The notes beneath the pieces were generated by a model. That model had not been told where the DNA came from, ran no database searches, and saw only the letters and a program-made list of their open reading frames with translations. Shown here piece after piece: positions 14,902 to 25,797 of a DNA stretch of 37,878 bases (position 1 is the first letter of the stretch; every line of letters starts with the position of its first letter). Both the position numbers and the translations under genes were made by a program. Origin of the DNA: Caulobacter sp. AP07 (GTDB lineage: Bacteria; Pseudomonadota; Alphaproteobacteria; Caulobacterales; Caulobacteraceae); assembly GCF_000281955.1 (NCBI RefSeq), contig NZ_AKKF01000173.1, forward strand, positions 1 through 37,878, read 5' to 3'.

Positions 14902-15657
14902 TCAGCCGATCTTCTTCAGCACCGTATCGGTCCCATCGCGACGGCTGACATAGCCGATGACCTTGCCCGAGGCGTCGCGCTGCATGATGCGGCGAATGTT
15001 CGGATGACCTGGGATGAACAGCACGTCGCGCAGCTCGGCCTTGATGGCCGTGGCCGGCCCACCATTCGCCGAGGCGGTCAGGCCATCGGCGACCCTGGCC
15101 AGGGTGACCCTATAGTCCGGATCGAGCTGGTAGACGCCGGCATAGGCGTCCAGATCTGCGGCCGAAAGCGTGGCGGCGGGCGGGTCCTTGAGGACGTTCA
15201 TGGTCTGGCTGGCGATCATCTTCCAACCGTCCGACCGCTTGGCCCAGACTTCGGTCGAGCGAAATTTGTAGACCAGCGTCTGGCCGTGGAAGGTCTGGGT
15301 CAGCACATCGACGAAGGTGGCCGTCGCCGTCTGGCCGTCACCTTGGCGGGTCAGGGTCCACTCGGTGACCTCGATCTTGCGCTCGCCCGACCCTTGGGCG
15401 GGCGGCGCGGCGCCACCGACGAGGTCCTTCTTGGTGACGATCTCGCCGGTCTCGTTCATGAAGACCACGTCGGGGTCCAGGTACTTGTCGAGGGTCGCCG
15501 CATCGCCGGCCTGGCCCGCCTCGGAGAAGGCCTGCGTCTGTTTCTTCAGCAGGTCGGAGAGTGTCGCGTCCGCCGGCGCGCGCGACCAGACCTGGCCGGA
15601 AGCGGCAATGGCCAGAACCGCGGCCAGGGCTGTCGTGATCTTGAAATTCGATGTCAT
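14902..15657 (-). CDS. Exported NTF2/SnoaL-like protein (DUF4440-type) with extra C-terminal domain
   Basis: The 251-residue protein has a signal peptide (TTALAAVLAIAASGQVWSRA). An NTF2-like alpha/beta cone follows at about residues 32-155, with DKYLDPDVVFMNETGEIVTK and WKMIASQTMNVLK typical of DUF4440 proteins. A C-terminal part begins LDAYAGVYQLDPDYRVTLAR and resembles the DUF3471-like modules found at the end of serine-hydrolase and related exported proteins. No catalytic residues can be assigned. It is transcribed away from the xyloglucan genes and towards them at its 3' end, so a shared role is not indicated. GAGGCGGG precedes the ATG. Function unknown. Confidence 0.75.
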   Translation of the reverse strand: MTSNFKITTALAAVLAIAASGQVWSRAPADATLSDLLKKQTQAFSEAGQAGDAATLDKYLDPDVVFMNETGEIVTKKDLVGGAAPPAQGSGERKIEVTEWTLTRQGDGQTATATFVDVLTQTFHGQTLVYKFRSTEVWAKRSDGWKMIASQTMNVLKDPPAATLSAADLDAYAGVYQLDPDYRVTLARVADGLTASANGGPATAIKAELRDVLFIPGHPNIRRIMQRDASGKVIGYVSRRDGTDTVLKKIG

Positions 15658-15770
15658 GCCGGCCCGCCTCGCGCCCCGTGCGCCAGCGTGACCTTCACGA
15701 GGCGAGGTCGGGACTCAAGTGAATTGCGAGCAATGTTCTTCGAACGTGGTTCTATCGCTGGTCGCGAACT

Positions 15771-16433
15771 TCAGGCCTGTGCGATCAGCTTGCGCACGAT
15801 CAGCGCCGCGGCGTTCACCCGCTCGCCACCCGGCTCCATCACCTCCAGATGCACATGGTCGGTGATGCCGGGATAGTGCCGCTGCAGGCTCTCGACGCTG
15901 CCGATGCTCTGGCCCAGGCGGACGGTCTGGCCGACCTCGACGTCGGGGGTCACGTAGAAGGCGCGGGCGACGTAGCCGAGGGCCGGGTTGGTGATCTCGA
16001 CGAACTTCAGGTCGCTGGACCCGGCATAGGCGTAGCCGATCTTGGTGACATAGCCCGAGATCGGGGCCTTCACCGCCTGGCCGGCCGTCGCCGTGTAGTC
16101 GACGCCCTCGTGCTCGCGGGCGCCGCCGTCGCGGCGGGCCCCGAACTCGCCGTCGCCGAACGCGTCGTGGCCGCGCGGGGCGGCGCCGGTGGGGTTGGCG
16201 AAGTCCGGCGAGCCGTCGCCGTCGATGTCGGCGCCGCTCCAGACCAGTTCCTTGCGGACCGGGCGCTGGGGCTTGGCGGCCATCTCGGCCAGCAGGCGCC
16301 GCACCACGGGCGTGCCGCCGCGCGCCGCGTTCGGGTTCTCCATCGCCGCCACGACCATCGGTGCAAAGACCAGGGCCAGCCCCAGGGCGCCGCGCGCCAG
16401 GGGGGCGAGTTTCTTCGCGGCCGATGCTTGCAT
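15771..16433 (-). CDS. M23-family (LytM-like) peptidase with an EF-hand-like loop
   Basis: The 220-residue protein has an N-terminal hydrophobic segment (ARGALGLALVFAPMVVAA) that is probably a signal peptide or anchor. A short linker contains DIDGDGSPDF (about residues 69-78), which resembles a calcium-binding EF-hand loop. The C-terminal M23 domain has the zinc ligands of the family: His108 and Asp112 in HEGVD, and HVH at 193-195 with His195 as a ligand. An active peptidoglycan endopeptidase is therefore plausible. The ATG at 16433 has AGGA seven bases upstream; a TTG at 16436 is also in frame. It lies between an unrelated exported protein and hutD and has no visible link to either. Confidence 0.85.
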   Translation of the reverse strand: MQASAAKKLAPLARGALGLALVFAPMVVAAMENPNAARGGTPVVRRLLAEMAAKPQRPVRKELVWSGADIDGDGSPDFANPTGAAPRGHDAFGDGEFGARRDGGAREHEGVDYTATAGQAVKAPISGYVTKIGYAYAGSSDLKFVEITNPALGYVARAFYVTPDVEVGQTVRLGQSIGSVESLQRHYPGITDHVHLEVMEPGGERVNAAALIVRKLIAQA

Positions 16434-16566
16434 CAATTCGTCCTGGATCGTTTCGGGAAGTCGAACCTTGGCCCGACTAACGACCAGATAAGGCGAAGAC
16501 GTGGCGAAGCCAGTGCGACGGTAGGTCGCGTTTGGTTGGATCTGTGTTGGTGGGGATTGGCGGGAT

Positions 16567-17150
16567 TTACTTTAGATGGTGCGCCAGGTCGACATCTATT
16601 TCAGCGATCAAGGTTCTGCCGTGACCCTCTAAACTTAAACGGGCGCCTTGGTCGTCCAGCATGACGGCGTCCAGCGGCCCCAGGTCGAGGGCGCCGTCCG
16701 GTCCCGTGACGCGCAGGGCGTCGAGCGCCAGCACCAGGGTCAGGTCCGCCCGGGTCGCCACCTTCGCCGCGCCCGCCACGGTCATCCGCCGCGCCTGAGC
16801 CCGCCAGCCGCCGCGCCGGACCATCAGGTTGAGGTCGCGGATCGGCCCGCCGGTCAGGCGCGCCGCGACCTTGGCCTCGCCGGCGAAGGCCAGGGGCGGG
16901 GCGGCGGCGTCGAGCGTGACCGCCTCGCCCTCGACGTCCAGCACCAGGCCCGCCCCCGCGATCACCGTCAGCACCCGGTCGACGCCCGAAAAGGCCGAGA
17001 ACGGCCCGTCGGCGGCGACGTCGGCCAGGCTGATCCGCCAGCCGAAGTCGTCCATCCCCGCGCCGGGCGGAAAGGCGGCGACCTCGCGGGTGACGCCGCC
17101 GCCGTTCTTCCACGGCGTGGCGATCCGGTCGGCGGCGCGCAGCAGGCGCA

Positions 17151-17151
<1 letters not shown>
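16567..17151 (-). CDS. hutD: HutD/Ves family protein
   Basis: The 194-residue protein has the HutD hallmarks: RIATPWKNGGGVTREVAAFP at the start, FGWRISLADVAADGPFSAF, and DLNLMVRRG later. The fold is a bicupin. In Pseudomonas HutD is reported to keep histidine-pathway expression within bounds, perhaps by binding formimidoylglutamate or urocanate; it is not a pathway enzyme. The ATG at 17151 overlaps the hutU stop by one base (TAATG), so it is translated as the last gene of hutI-hutH-hutG-hutU-hutD. About 130 bases without a recognised gene separate it from the M23 peptidase. Confidence 0.93.
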
Positions 17152-18815
<1,664 letters not shown>

Positions 18816-18824
18816 GGGCAGGTC

Positions 18825-19640
18825 TCAGGCTTGGGCGAAGGCCAGGCAGGCCTTCAGCACGTCGGTGAGGGCGGCGCGCAGCGGCGCGGCGCGGGGCGGG
18901 TGGTAGGGCGTGGGCCAGGTCTCGAGCGTCAGGGCCGGGGGCTCGTCGATGTAGCCGCGGCAGGCCAGCTCCATCTGGACGGCGTGGACGCCGTGTTCCG
19001 GCTGGCCGTAGTGGCGGGTGATCCAGCCGCCCTTGAAGCGACCGTTGGTGACGCGCGGCAGGCCGGTGGCGTCGCAGGCGGCCTCGACGGCGGCGGTCAG
19101 GGCGGGCGCGCACGACCCGCCGCTGTTGGTTCCGACATTGAACTGCGGCAGCTCGCCGTCGAACAGGCGCGGGGCCCGCGAACGGATCGAGTGGGCGTCG
19201 TACAGCACCACCTTGCCGTGGAGGCCGCGCAGCCGGTCGAGCTCGTCGCGCAGGGCGCCGTGATAGGGATCGAAGAACCGCGCGCGCCGGGTCGCGATCT
19301 CGGCCTCGTTCGGTTCCTGGCCGGCCAGGTACAGCGGCTCGCCGTCGAAGGTGTCGGTGGGGCACAGGCCCGTCGTCGCCTGGCCCGGATAGAGCGAGGC
19401 GCCCGACGGGTCGCGGTTGACGTCGATCACCGTGCGCGACACGCCGGTGCGCACCACGGTCGCGCCCAGCTCGCCGGCGAAGTCGTAGAGCCGCTCCATC
19501 CACCAGTCGGCGTCCTTGCGGGCCAGCCAGGGCGAGACGAGGCGGGGTTCGAGCTCGGCGGGGATCAGCGTCCCGGCGTGGGGGATGCTGACGACCAGGG
19601 GGGCGTCGCCGCGGGTGACGGTGAGCCAGTCGCCGCTCAC
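18825..19640 (-). CDS. hutG: N-formylglutamate deformylase (amidohydrolase)
   Basis: This enzyme hydrolyses N-formylglutamate to glutamate and formate, the last step of the five-step histidine route. The 271-residue protein shows [33 protein letters not shown] and [13 protein letters not shown], all conserved in HutG. The GTG at 19640 overlaps the hutH stop in a GTGA arrangement, so the two are translationally coupled. The reading frame is open far upstream of it, but that part is antisense-like sequence inside hutH. Pairing with HutF (deiminase) rather than a direct formiminoglutamase defines the pathway variant. Confidence 0.95.
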   Translation of the reverse strand: MSGDWLTVTRGDAPLVVSIPHAGTLIPAELEPRLVSPWLARKDADWWMERLYDFAGELGATVVRTGVSRTVIDVNRDPSGASLYPGQATTGLCPTDTFDGEPLYLAGQEPNEAEIATRRARFFDPYHGALRDELDRLRGLHGKVVLYDAHSIRSRAPRLFDGELPQFNVGTNSGGSCAPALTAAVEAACDATGLPRVTNGRFKGGWITRHYGQPEHGVHAVQMELACRGYIDEPPALTLETWPTPYHPPRAAPLRAALTDVLKACLAFAQA

Positions 19641-21172
19641 GCCTCGATCCCCGGCAGTTCGACCGCCGACGCCGCGACCACGACCGCGCCCGAGCGGATC
19701 AGGGCGTTGGCGGCCTCCATGTCCGGGTGGAAGTGGCGGTCGTCCGACAGATGCGGCACCTGGGCCCGCAGGATGCGGCGCACGTCCTCCAGGGCCGGGC
19801 TCGAGGTCAGCGGCGCGTGGAAGTCGCAGCCCTGGACGGCGGCCAGCAGCTCGATGCCGATCACCGCCTCGGCGGCCTCGACCATGGCCAGCAGGCGCCG
19901 GGCGCCGTGGGCCGCCATCGACACGTGGTCTTCCTGGTTGGCCGAGGTCGGGATGGAGTCGACGCTGGCCGGATAGGCCTTCTGCTTGTTCTCCGACACC
20001 AGGGCGGCGGCGGTGACCTGCGGGATCATGAAGCCGGAGTTGAGGCCGGGCTTGGGGGTCAGGAAGGCCGGCAGGCCCGAGCAGGCCGGGTCGACCAGCA
20101 TGGCGATGCGGCGCTCGGCGATCGAGCCGATCTCGCAGATGGCCAGGGCGATGATGTCGGCGGCGAAGGCCACCGGCTCGGCGTGGAAATTGCCGCCCGA
20201 CAGGGCCTCGTCGGTGTCGGGGAAGATCAGCGGGTTGTCCGACACGCCGTTGGCCTCGGTGGCTAGGGTGACCGCCGCCTGGCGCAGGATGTCGAGGGCC
20301 GCGCCCATCACCTGCGGCTGGCAGCGCAGGCAGTAGGGGTCCTGCACGCGGGTGTCGCCCTCGCGGTGCGAGTCGCGGATCGCCGAGCCGGCCATCAGGG
20401 CGCGCAGGGCGGCGGCGGTCTCGATCTGGCCGGGCTGACGGCGCAGCCCGTGGATGCGCGGGTCGAACGGGGTGTCCGAACCCTTGGCCGCCTCGGTCGC
20501 CAGGGCGCCGGTGACCAGGGCCGACTGGAACAGGCGCTCGGCGTCGAACAGGGCGGCCAGGGCGTTGGCGGTCGAGAACTGGGTGCCGTTCAGCAGGGCC
20601 AGGCCCTCCTTGGGACCCAGCACCAGCGGCGCGAGGCCGGCTTGTGCGAGCGCGTCGGCGGCGGGCAGGCGACGGCCGTCCACGAAGATCTCGCCGACCC
20701 CGATCATGGTCGCGGCCATGTGGGCCAGCGGCGCCAGGTCGCCCGAGGCGCCGACCGAGCCCTGACACGGAACGACGGGGGTCAGGCCATGAACCAGCAT
20801 GGCCTCGATCAGGTCGGTGGTCGCCGGTCGCACGCCCGAGGCGCCCTGGGCCAGGCTGGCCAGCTTCAGGGCCATCATCAGCCGGATCACCGCAAACGGC
20901 GACGGCGCGCCCGTGCCGGCGGCGTGGGACAGCACGATGTTGCGCTGCAAGGTCTCCAGGTCGGCGTCGCCGATGCGCACGCTGGCCAGTTTCCCGAAGC
21001 CGGTGTTGATGCCGTAGACCGGCTGGCCATGCGCCAGGATGCGGGCGACGGCGGCGGCGCTCTCGGCGATCACCGGAGCCGCGCTGGGATGCAGCCGGGC
21101 GGCGGCGCCCCGGTAGACGGCTTTCCATTCGGCGAGGGAAACCTCGCCGGGGTTCAGAACGACTTCAGTCAC
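19637..21172 (-). CDS. hutH: Histidine ammonia-lyase
   Basis: Histidase eliminates ammonia from histidine to give urocanate. The 511-residue protein carries the Ala142-Ser143-Gly144 triad ([13 protein letters not shown]) that cyclises to the MIO cofactor, at the same numbering as P. putida HutH. It also has [37 protein letters not shown] and [11 protein letters not shown]. The GTG at 21172 overlaps the hutI stop (GTGA). A longer open frame upstream lies inside hutI and was rejected. Confidence 0.97.
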   Translation of the reverse strand: MTEVVLNPGEVSLAEWKAVYRGAAARLHPSAAPVIAESAAAVARILAHGQPVYGINTGFGKLASVRIGDADLETLQRNIVLSHAAGTGAPSPFAVIRLMMALKLASLAQGASGVRPATTDLIEAMLVHGLTPVVPCQGSVGASGDLAPLAHMAATMIGVGEIFVDGRRLPAADALAQAGLAPLVLGPKEGLALLNGTQFSTANALAALFDAERLFQSALVTGALATEAAKGSDTPFDPRIHGLRRQPGQIETAAALRALMAGSAIRDSHREGDTRVQDPYCLRCQPQVMGAALDILRQAAVTLATEANGVSDNPLIFPDTDEALSGGNFHAEPVAFAADIIALAICEIGSIAERRIAMLVDPACSGLPAFLTPKPGLNSGFMIPQVTAAALVSENKQKAYPASVDSIPTSANQEDHVSMAAHGARRLLAMVEAAEAVIGIELLAAVQGCDFHAPLTSSPALEDVRRILRAQVPHLSDDRHFHPDMEAANALIRSGAVVVAASAVELPGIEA

Positions 21173-22377
21173 GAGAGACCTTTCCACACACGCGCATGGA
21201 GCGGGTTGAAGCCCATGCGGTAGACAAGTTGCGCGGGACGCTCGATGTCCCAGATGGCGAGATCGCAGGCCTTGCCGGCTTCCAGCGTGCCGACCTCGTC
21301 GAGCCGCCCGATGGCCCGCGCGGCCTCGCGCGTGACGCCGGCCAGGCACTCGTCGACGGTCATCCGGAACAGGGTGGCGGCCATGTTCAGGGTCAGCAGC
21401 AGGCTGGTCAGCGGCGAGGTGCCCGGGTTGCAGTCGGTGGCGAGGGCGAGCGGCACGCCGGCGGCGCGCAGGGCCTGGATCGGCGGTAGCTTGGTCTCGC
21501 GCACGAAATAGAAGGCCCCGGGCAGCAGCACCGCCGTCGTGCCGGCCTGGGCCATGGCGGCGATCCCGGCGGCGTCCAGATGCTCCAGGTGGTCGGCCGA
21601 CAGCGCCCCGAACTCGGCGGCCAGGGCGGCGCCGTGCAGGTTCGACAGCTGCTCGGCGTGCAGCTTGACCGGCAGGCCGTGCTCGCGGGCCGCCTCGAAC
21701 ACCCGCCGGGTCTGGGCGGCGGAAAAGCCGATGCCCTCGCAGAAGGCGTCGACCGCGTCGGCCAGGCCCTCGGCGGCGACGGCGGGGATCATCTGGTAAC
21801 AGACGTGGTCGATATAGCCGTCGGCGTCGCCGGCATATTCCGGCGGCAGGGCGTGGGCTCCGAGGAAGGTGGCGGTCACCGACACCTGGCGGGCCTGACC
21901 CAGGGCGCGGGCGGCGCGCAGGCTCTTCAGTTCGTCGTCCAGCGACAGACCATAGCCGGACTTGACCTCGATCGTCGTCAGGCCCTCGGCGATCAGGGCG
22001 TCGAGGCGGGGCAGGGCGCTGGCCACCAGCTGGTCTTGCGAGGCGGCGCGGGTGGCCTTCATGGTCGAGACGATGCCGCCGCCGGCCCGGGCGATCTCTT
22101 CATACGAGGCGCCGGCCAGCCGCAGCTCGAATTCGTGGGCGCGGTCGCCGCCATGGACCAGGTGGGTGTGGGGGTCGATCAGGCCCGGGGTGATCCAGCG
22201 GCCTTCGCAGTCGACGGTCTCGCCGGCCTCGAAGGCGGGCGCGTCGGCGGCGGGGCCGGCATAGAGGATTCGGCCGTCCAGCGCGGCGACCACGCCGTCC
22301 TCGACCACGCCCAGGCCCGGACGATCAACGGCGAGAGTCGCCAGGCGGGCCTTGCTCCACACCCGATCGCAGCGCAT
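21169..22377 (-). CDS. hutI: Imidazolonepropionase
   Basis: This amidohydrolase-superfamily enzyme opens the imidazolone ring to give N-formimino-glutamate. The 402-residue protein has the metal-binding [12 protein letters not shown], the KLHAEQ and ADHLEH segments, and [10 protein letters not shown] near the end of the barrel. GGAGG lies eight bases before the ATG. It is the first gene of the leftward hut operon and is divergent from hutF across an 84-base region that contains a HutC-type operator. Confidence 0.96.
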   Translation of the reverse strand: MRCDRVWSKARLATLAVDRPGLGVVEDGVVAALDGRILYAGPAADAPAFEAGETVDCEGRWITPGLIDPHTHLVHGGDRAHEFELRLAGASYEEIARAGGGIVSTMKATRAASQDQLVASALPRLDALIAEGLTTIEVKSGYGLSLDDELKSLRAARALGQARQVSVTATFLGAHALPPEYAGDADGYIDHVCYQMIPAVAAEGLADAVDAFCEGIGFSAAQTRRVFEAAREHGLPVKLHAEQLSNLHGAALAAEFGALSADHLEHLDAAGIAAMAQAGTTAVLLPGAFYFVRETKLPPIQALRAAGVPLALATDCNPGTSPLTSLLLTLNMAATLFRMTVDECLAGVTREAARAIGRLDEVGTLEAGKACDLAIWDIERPAQLVYRMGFNPLHARVWKGLS

Positions 22378-22421
22378 GGCCTGGACCTCCCGACACCGTT
22401 CGGCCCCTTGCCGTCGGCTTC

Positions 22422-22439
22422 AATATGTATAGACATATT
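22422..22439. promoter_or_regulatory. HutC-type operator between hutI and hutF
   Basis: AATATGTATAGACATATT is an 18-base near-palindrome with one mismatched pair. Its core GTATAGAC fits the GT-N-TA-N-AC pattern of HutC-subfamily GntR regulators. It lies centrally between the two divergent hut transcripts, and hutC itself is in the window, so one site could control both directions. Confidence 0.75.
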
Positions 22440-22461
22440 CACGCGCCACGAGGATTGTCCA

Positions 22462-23883
22462 GTGACCGACGCCGAGATTTCGCCAGCCGCCTACCAGCCC
22501 CCGGGGGCGCCCGTGAGCCTGTGGTTCGAGCAAGCCCTGCTGGCCGACGGCTGGGCGCGCGACGTGCGGCTGACCCTGAGCGACGGGATGATCGGCCGGA
22601 TCGACACCGGCGTGGCCCGCCAGCCGGACGAGCCGGCCCACGGCCCGGTCGTGCCCGGCCTGCCCAACCTGCACAGCCACGCCTTCCAGCGCGGCATGGC
22701 CGGCCTGGCCGAGGTGCGGGGTCCGTCCAATAGCAGTGGGGGCGTCGACAGCTTCTGGACCTGGCGCGAGGTGATGTACCGCTTCGTCGATCGCCTCGAC
22801 CCCGAGGCGCTCCAGGCCATCGCCGCCCTGGCCTATGTCGAGATGCTGGAGACCGGCTTCACCCGGGTCGGCGAGTTCCACTACCTGCACCACGACAAGG
22901 ACGGCGGCGCTTTCGCCGACCCCGCCGAGATGGCGGCGCGGATCGCGGCGGCGGCCGACGAGACCGGCATCGGCCTGACCCTGCTGCCGGTGTTCTACGC
23001 CCATGCCGGCTTCGGCGGCGCGGCGCCGGGCGCGGGCCAGAGGCGGTTCATCCACGACGTCGACGGCTATGGCCGGCTGATCGAGGCCAGCCGGCGCGCG
23101 GTGGCCGGCCTGCCGAGCGCGGTGGTCGGGATCGCCCCGCACAGTCTGCGAGCGGTGACGGGCGAGGAACTGACGGCGATCATCCCCCTGGCCCAGGGCG
23201 GCCCGATCCACATCCACATCGCCGAGCAGACCAAGGAGGTCGACGACTGCCTGGCCGCCACCGGCCAGCGTCCGGTGCGCTGGCTGATGAACCACGCCGA
23301 GGTCGACAAGCGCTGGTGCCTGGTCCACGCCACCCACATCAACGCCATGGAGACCGAGCGCCTGGCCAGGAGCGGCGCGGTCGCCGGCCTGGCGCCCATC
23401 ACCGAGGCCAATCTGGGCGATGGGGTGTTTCCCGCCGCCGACTTCCTGGCGGCCGGCGGGGCGTTCGGCATCGGCTCGGACTCCAACGTGCTGATCGACG
23501 CGGCCGAGGAGCTGCGGACCCTGGAATACGCCCAGCGCCTGACGCGGCGGGCCCGCAACGTGCTGGCGGGCGGGGCGGAGCGCTCGACCGGCGGCGACCT
23601 CTATCGCGCGGCCCTGGCCGGCGGGACCCAGGCGCTGGGCGCGCCCTCCGGCGGGCTGAAACGGGGCAGGCCGGCCGACTTCGTGACCCTGGACCGGGCG
23701 CACCCGGCCCTGATGGCCCGCGACGGCGACGCCCTGCTGGACAGCTGGGTGTTCGCCGGGCGACACGGAGGCGTGGACGGCGTCTGGCGTCACGGCCGCC
23801 AGGTGGTCAGCGGCGGGCGCCACCACGGGCGCGAGGCGATCGTCGCCCGCTACGGGACCGCCTTGAGGAGCGTGCTGGGTTGA
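22462..23883 (+). CDS. hutF: Formimidoylglutamate deiminase
   Basis: HutF converts N-formimino-L-glutamate to N-formyl-L-glutamate and ammonia. The 473-residue amidohydrolase has the metal motif HSHAFQRGMAGL, then EFHYLHHD, HIHIAEQTKEVDDC, LVHATHI and GSDSNVLID, all characteristic of HutF. The GTG at 22462 follows AGGA by eight bases. A GTG 17 codons later (SLWFEQALL) is a possible alternative start. The stop overlaps the hutC start, and the gene is divergent from hutI. Its presence with HutG means histidine yields glutamate, formate and two ammonia. Confidence 0.95.
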   Translation: MTDAEISPAAYQPPGAPVSLWFEQALLADGWARDVRLTLSDGMIGRIDTGVARQPDEPAHGPVVPGLPNLHSHAFQRGMAGLAEVRGPSNSSGGVDSFWTWREVMYRFVDRLDPEALQAIAALAYVEMLETGFTRVGEFHYLHHDKDGGAFADPAEMAARIAAAADETGIGLTLLPVFYAHAGFGGAAPGAGQRRFIHDVDGYGRLIEASRRAVAGLPSAVVGIAPHSLRAVTGEELTAIIPLAQGGPIHIHIAEQTKEVDDCLAATGQRPVRWLMNHAEVDKRWCLVHATHINAMETERLARSGAVAGLAPITEANLGDGVFPAADFLAAGGAFGIGSDSNVLIDAAEELRTLEYAQRLTRRARNVLAGGAERSTGGDLYRAALAGGTQALGAPSGGLKRGRPADFVTLDRAHPALMARDGDALLDSWVFAGRHGGVDGVWRHGRQVVSGGRHHGREAIVARYGTALRSVLG

Positions 23884-24599
23884 ACGACGCATCGGCCACC
23901 CTGCACCAGCGCATCCGGGGCGAGATCGAGGACCTGATCCGCTCGGGCGCCTGGGCGCCGGGCCGCAAGGTTCCGTCCGAAGCCGAGCTGATGACCCGGT
24001 TCGGCTGTTCGCGGATGACGGTCAACAAGGCGATGTCGGTGCTGGCCGAGGCGGGCCTGATCGTCCGCCGTCGCCGCGCCGGCTCGTTCGTGGCCCGGCC
24101 GCGGGTGCATTCCACCGTGCTCGACATCCCCGACATCCAGGCCCAGATCCTGGCGCGCGGCGAGACCTACGCCTTCGACCTGCTCGACCAGCGCCATCGC
24201 AAGCCCAAGGCCGGCGACGCCGAGGAGGTCGGGCTGGCGGCGGGCGGCGAGCTGCTGGCGTTGCGCGGCCTGCACGTGGCGGCCGGCCGGCCGTTCGCCC
24301 TGGAGGACCGGCTGATCAGCCTGGCGGCCGTGCCCGAGGCGGCGTCCACCGACTTCGCCGCCGAACCGCCCGGCGCCTGGCTGCTGCACCACGTGCCGTG
24401 GACCGAGGCCGAGAACCGCATCAGCGCGGTGGGCGCCGACGCCGGGGCGGCCGAGCTGCTGGCGCTGGATGTCGGGACAGCCCTGCTGGCGGTCGAGCGC
24501 CGCACCTGGCGGGCCGGCGAGCCGGTGACCTGGGTGCGGCAGCTGTTTCCCGGCGAGGCCTACGACCTGGTGGCGCGGTTCGGCCCCGCCCGGGGGTAG
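23880..24599 (+). CDS. hutC: Histidine-utilisation repressor HutC (GntR/UTRA)
   Basis: The 239-residue regulator has an N-terminal winged helix (IRGEIEDLIRSGAWAPGRKV, PSEAELMTRFGCSRMTVNKA) and a C-terminal UTRA ligand-binding domain (about residues 85-235). In HutC proteins urocanate binding releases the operator. Translation most likely begins at the TTG at 23880, inside the hutF stop region (TTGA overlap) and about ten bases after AGGAG. Longer starts would lie inside hutF. It probably binds the palindrome at 22422 and so represses both hut transcripts including its own. Confidence 0.92.
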   Translation: MNDASATLHQRIRGEIEDLIRSGAWAPGRKVPSEAELMTRFGCSRMTVNKAMSVLAEAGLIVRRRRAGSFVARPRVHSTVLDIPDIQAQILARGETYAFDLLDQRHRKPKAGDAEEVGLAAGGELLALRGLHVAAGRPFALEDRLISLAAVPEAASTDFAAEPPGAWLLHHVPWTEAENRISAVGADAGAAELLALDVGTALLAVERRTWRAGEPVTWVRQLFPGEAYDLVARFGPARG

Positions 24600-24602
24600 G
24601 GG

Positions 24603-24794
24603 TTACCTGGACTTGGCGGTCAGGTCGGCGTGGGCGGCGTCGATGGCTTCGTCGCGACCGGTCGGGTGCTTGGCCAGGCGCGTCTTGGCGGCCTTGGCCA
24701 CCTCGGCGGCGCGCGTGGGGGTCAGGGTCGCAAGGTAGCGATGGGCCTTGAGCTTCTGGTCGACGGTGACGCCGCGCCTGATGGTGTCGGTCAT
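24603..24794 (-). CDS. Small basic conserved-type protein of unknown function
   Basis: This 63-residue frame starts MTDTIRRGVTVDQKLKAHRY and is rich in Lys, Arg and Ala with predicted helices but no membrane segment, cysteine or known motif. AAGGAG lies seven bases before the ATG, which is strong evidence that it is translated. It is convergent with hutC (three bases apart) and downstream of the SDR gene on the same strand. I do not recognise a family, so no function is given. Confidence 0.65.
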   Translation of the reverse strand: MTDTIRRGVTVDQKLKAHRYLATLTPTRAAEVAKAAKTRLAKHPTGRDEAIDAAHADLTAKSR

Positions 24795-24854
24795 GGAAGG
24801 CTCCTTGGATGAGGCGCTGGTCTACAGGCTGGGGGCGTTGACGGATAGAGACCC

Positions 24855-25616
24855 TTACAGCGACTGCCCGTCGTCCACCGTGAACACCGACCCCGTCACC
24901 GCCCTGGCGGCGTCCGAGGTCAGGTACAGCGCCATGGCCTCCAGGTTGCCGGTCTCCATCAGCCGCTTGCGCGGGAAGGTCGCCACGAGCCTCGTACCGC
25001 CTTCGCTGTCGAACCATTCGTCGTTGAGCTCGGTCTTGATGTAGCCGGGGCACAGGACGTTGACGTTGATCCCCTTGCGCGCCCATTCGCGGGCCAGGCT
25101 CTTGCCCATGTGGGCGGTGGCGGCCTTGGAGGTGACGTAGGCGGTCAGGCCGGGCAGCACCTTGTGGGCCCCGATCGAGGCGACCAGCAGGATGCGGCCG
25201 CGCTCGCTGGCCGGGCTGTCGGCCTGGATCATCCGCCGGGCGCCTTCGCGGGCGGTCAGGAACACGCCGCGCGTATTGACCGCCAGCACCTTGTCGAAGT
25301 CGTCGATGCTGATGTCGAGCGCCGAGCCCTGGACGCTGATCCCGGCGTTGGCGATCACCGAGTCGGGCGGGCCGAACGCGGCCTCGACGGCGTCGTAGCC
25401 GGCGATCACCGAGGCCTCGTCCTCGACGTCCATCGTGAAAGCCTGGGCGACGCCGCCGGCCGCGGTGATCTCGGCGACCAGGGCGTCCAGCTTGTCGGCC
25501 CGGCGGGCGGCGGCCGCGACCTTGGCGCCGGCGCGGGCGGCGGCGCGGGCCAGGTTGGCGCCGATGCCGGAAGAGGCGCCGGTGACGAGGAGGGTGCGGC
25601 CGGTGAGGTTTGTCAT
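24855..25616 (-). CDS. Short-chain dehydrogenase/reductase
   Basis: This classical SDR of 253 residues has the NAD(P)-binding TGASSGIGANLA at the N-terminus, NAG at IANAGISVQ, and the catalytic Ser and Tyr-x-x-x-Lys in VASIGAHKV and AYVTSKAA. CPGYIKTELND and FTVDDGQSL follow near the end. The start at 25616 gives a normal SDR N-terminus. The substrate is unknown: relatives are variously named 3-oxoacyl-ACP reductase or glucose 1-dehydrogenase without proof. It lies between the hut block and the fucosidase gene, so a role on a sugar such as fucose or galactose could be imagined, but nothing in the sequence shows it. An inverted repeat pair occupies its upstream region. Confidence 0.88.
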   Translation of the reverse strand: MTNLTGRTLLVTGASSGIGANLARAAARAGAKVAAAARRADKLDALVAEITAAGGVAQAFTMDVEDEASVIAGYDAVEAAFGPPDSVIANAGISVQGSALDISIDDFDKVLAVNTRGVFLTAREGARRMIQADSPASERGRILLVASIGAHKVLPGLTAYVTSKAATAHMGKSLAREWARKGINVNVLCPGYIKTELNDEWFDSEGGTRLVATFPRKRLMETGNLEAMALYLTSDAARAVTGSVFTVDDGQSL

Positions 25617-25633
25617 GGGGGAAGGCCTCTCGA

Positions 25634-25692
25634 AACCCTCTCCCAGAGGGAGAGGGAGGGGCCCATGCGCAGCATGGGAGGGTGAGGGGTTT
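25634..25692 (+). repeat. Dispersed palindromic intergenic repeat, copy A
   Basis: The 59-base unit begins CCCTCTCCC-AGA-GGGAGAGGG (a nine-base hairpin), continues AGGGGCCCA, a short variable palindromic loop and TGGGAGGGTGAGGGGTTT. Nearly the same unit lies at 37789 in the same orientation and, inverted, at 25736. Such units are scattered between genes in Caulobacter-type genomes. It lies just before the SDR start. Confidence 0.85.
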
Positions 25693-25735
25693 AGATGTTC
25701 GAGATGCTCGCACCGGGTCAAGATTGACACGGCGT

Positions 25736-25796
25736 CACCCCTCACCCTCCCACGCTCTTCGAGCGCGGGCCCCTCCCTCTCCCCTCCGGGAGAGGG
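25736..25796 (-). repeat. Dispersed palindromic intergenic repeat, copy B (inverted)
   Basis: This is the same unit as copy A read from the minus strand, with a diverged central loop (GCTCTTCGAGC) and hairpin spacer. It ends two bases before the fucosidase stop codon. Copies A and B form an inverted pair about 43 bases apart that could fold into a large cruciform or stem between the SDR and GH29 genes. Confidence 0.85.
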
Positions 25797-25797
25797 A

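Noticed and set aside
18825..21349. Very long frames that would fuse HutG or HutH to upstream sequence
   Set aside because: The extra parts lie inside the preceding hut genes. GTG starts with four-base overlaps give normal-length proteins.
24855..25616. SDR as the missing galactose or fucose dehydrogenase
   Set aside because: It lies near GH29, but no residue pattern shows sugar specificity, it is separated by the repeat pair, and no shared operator is present.
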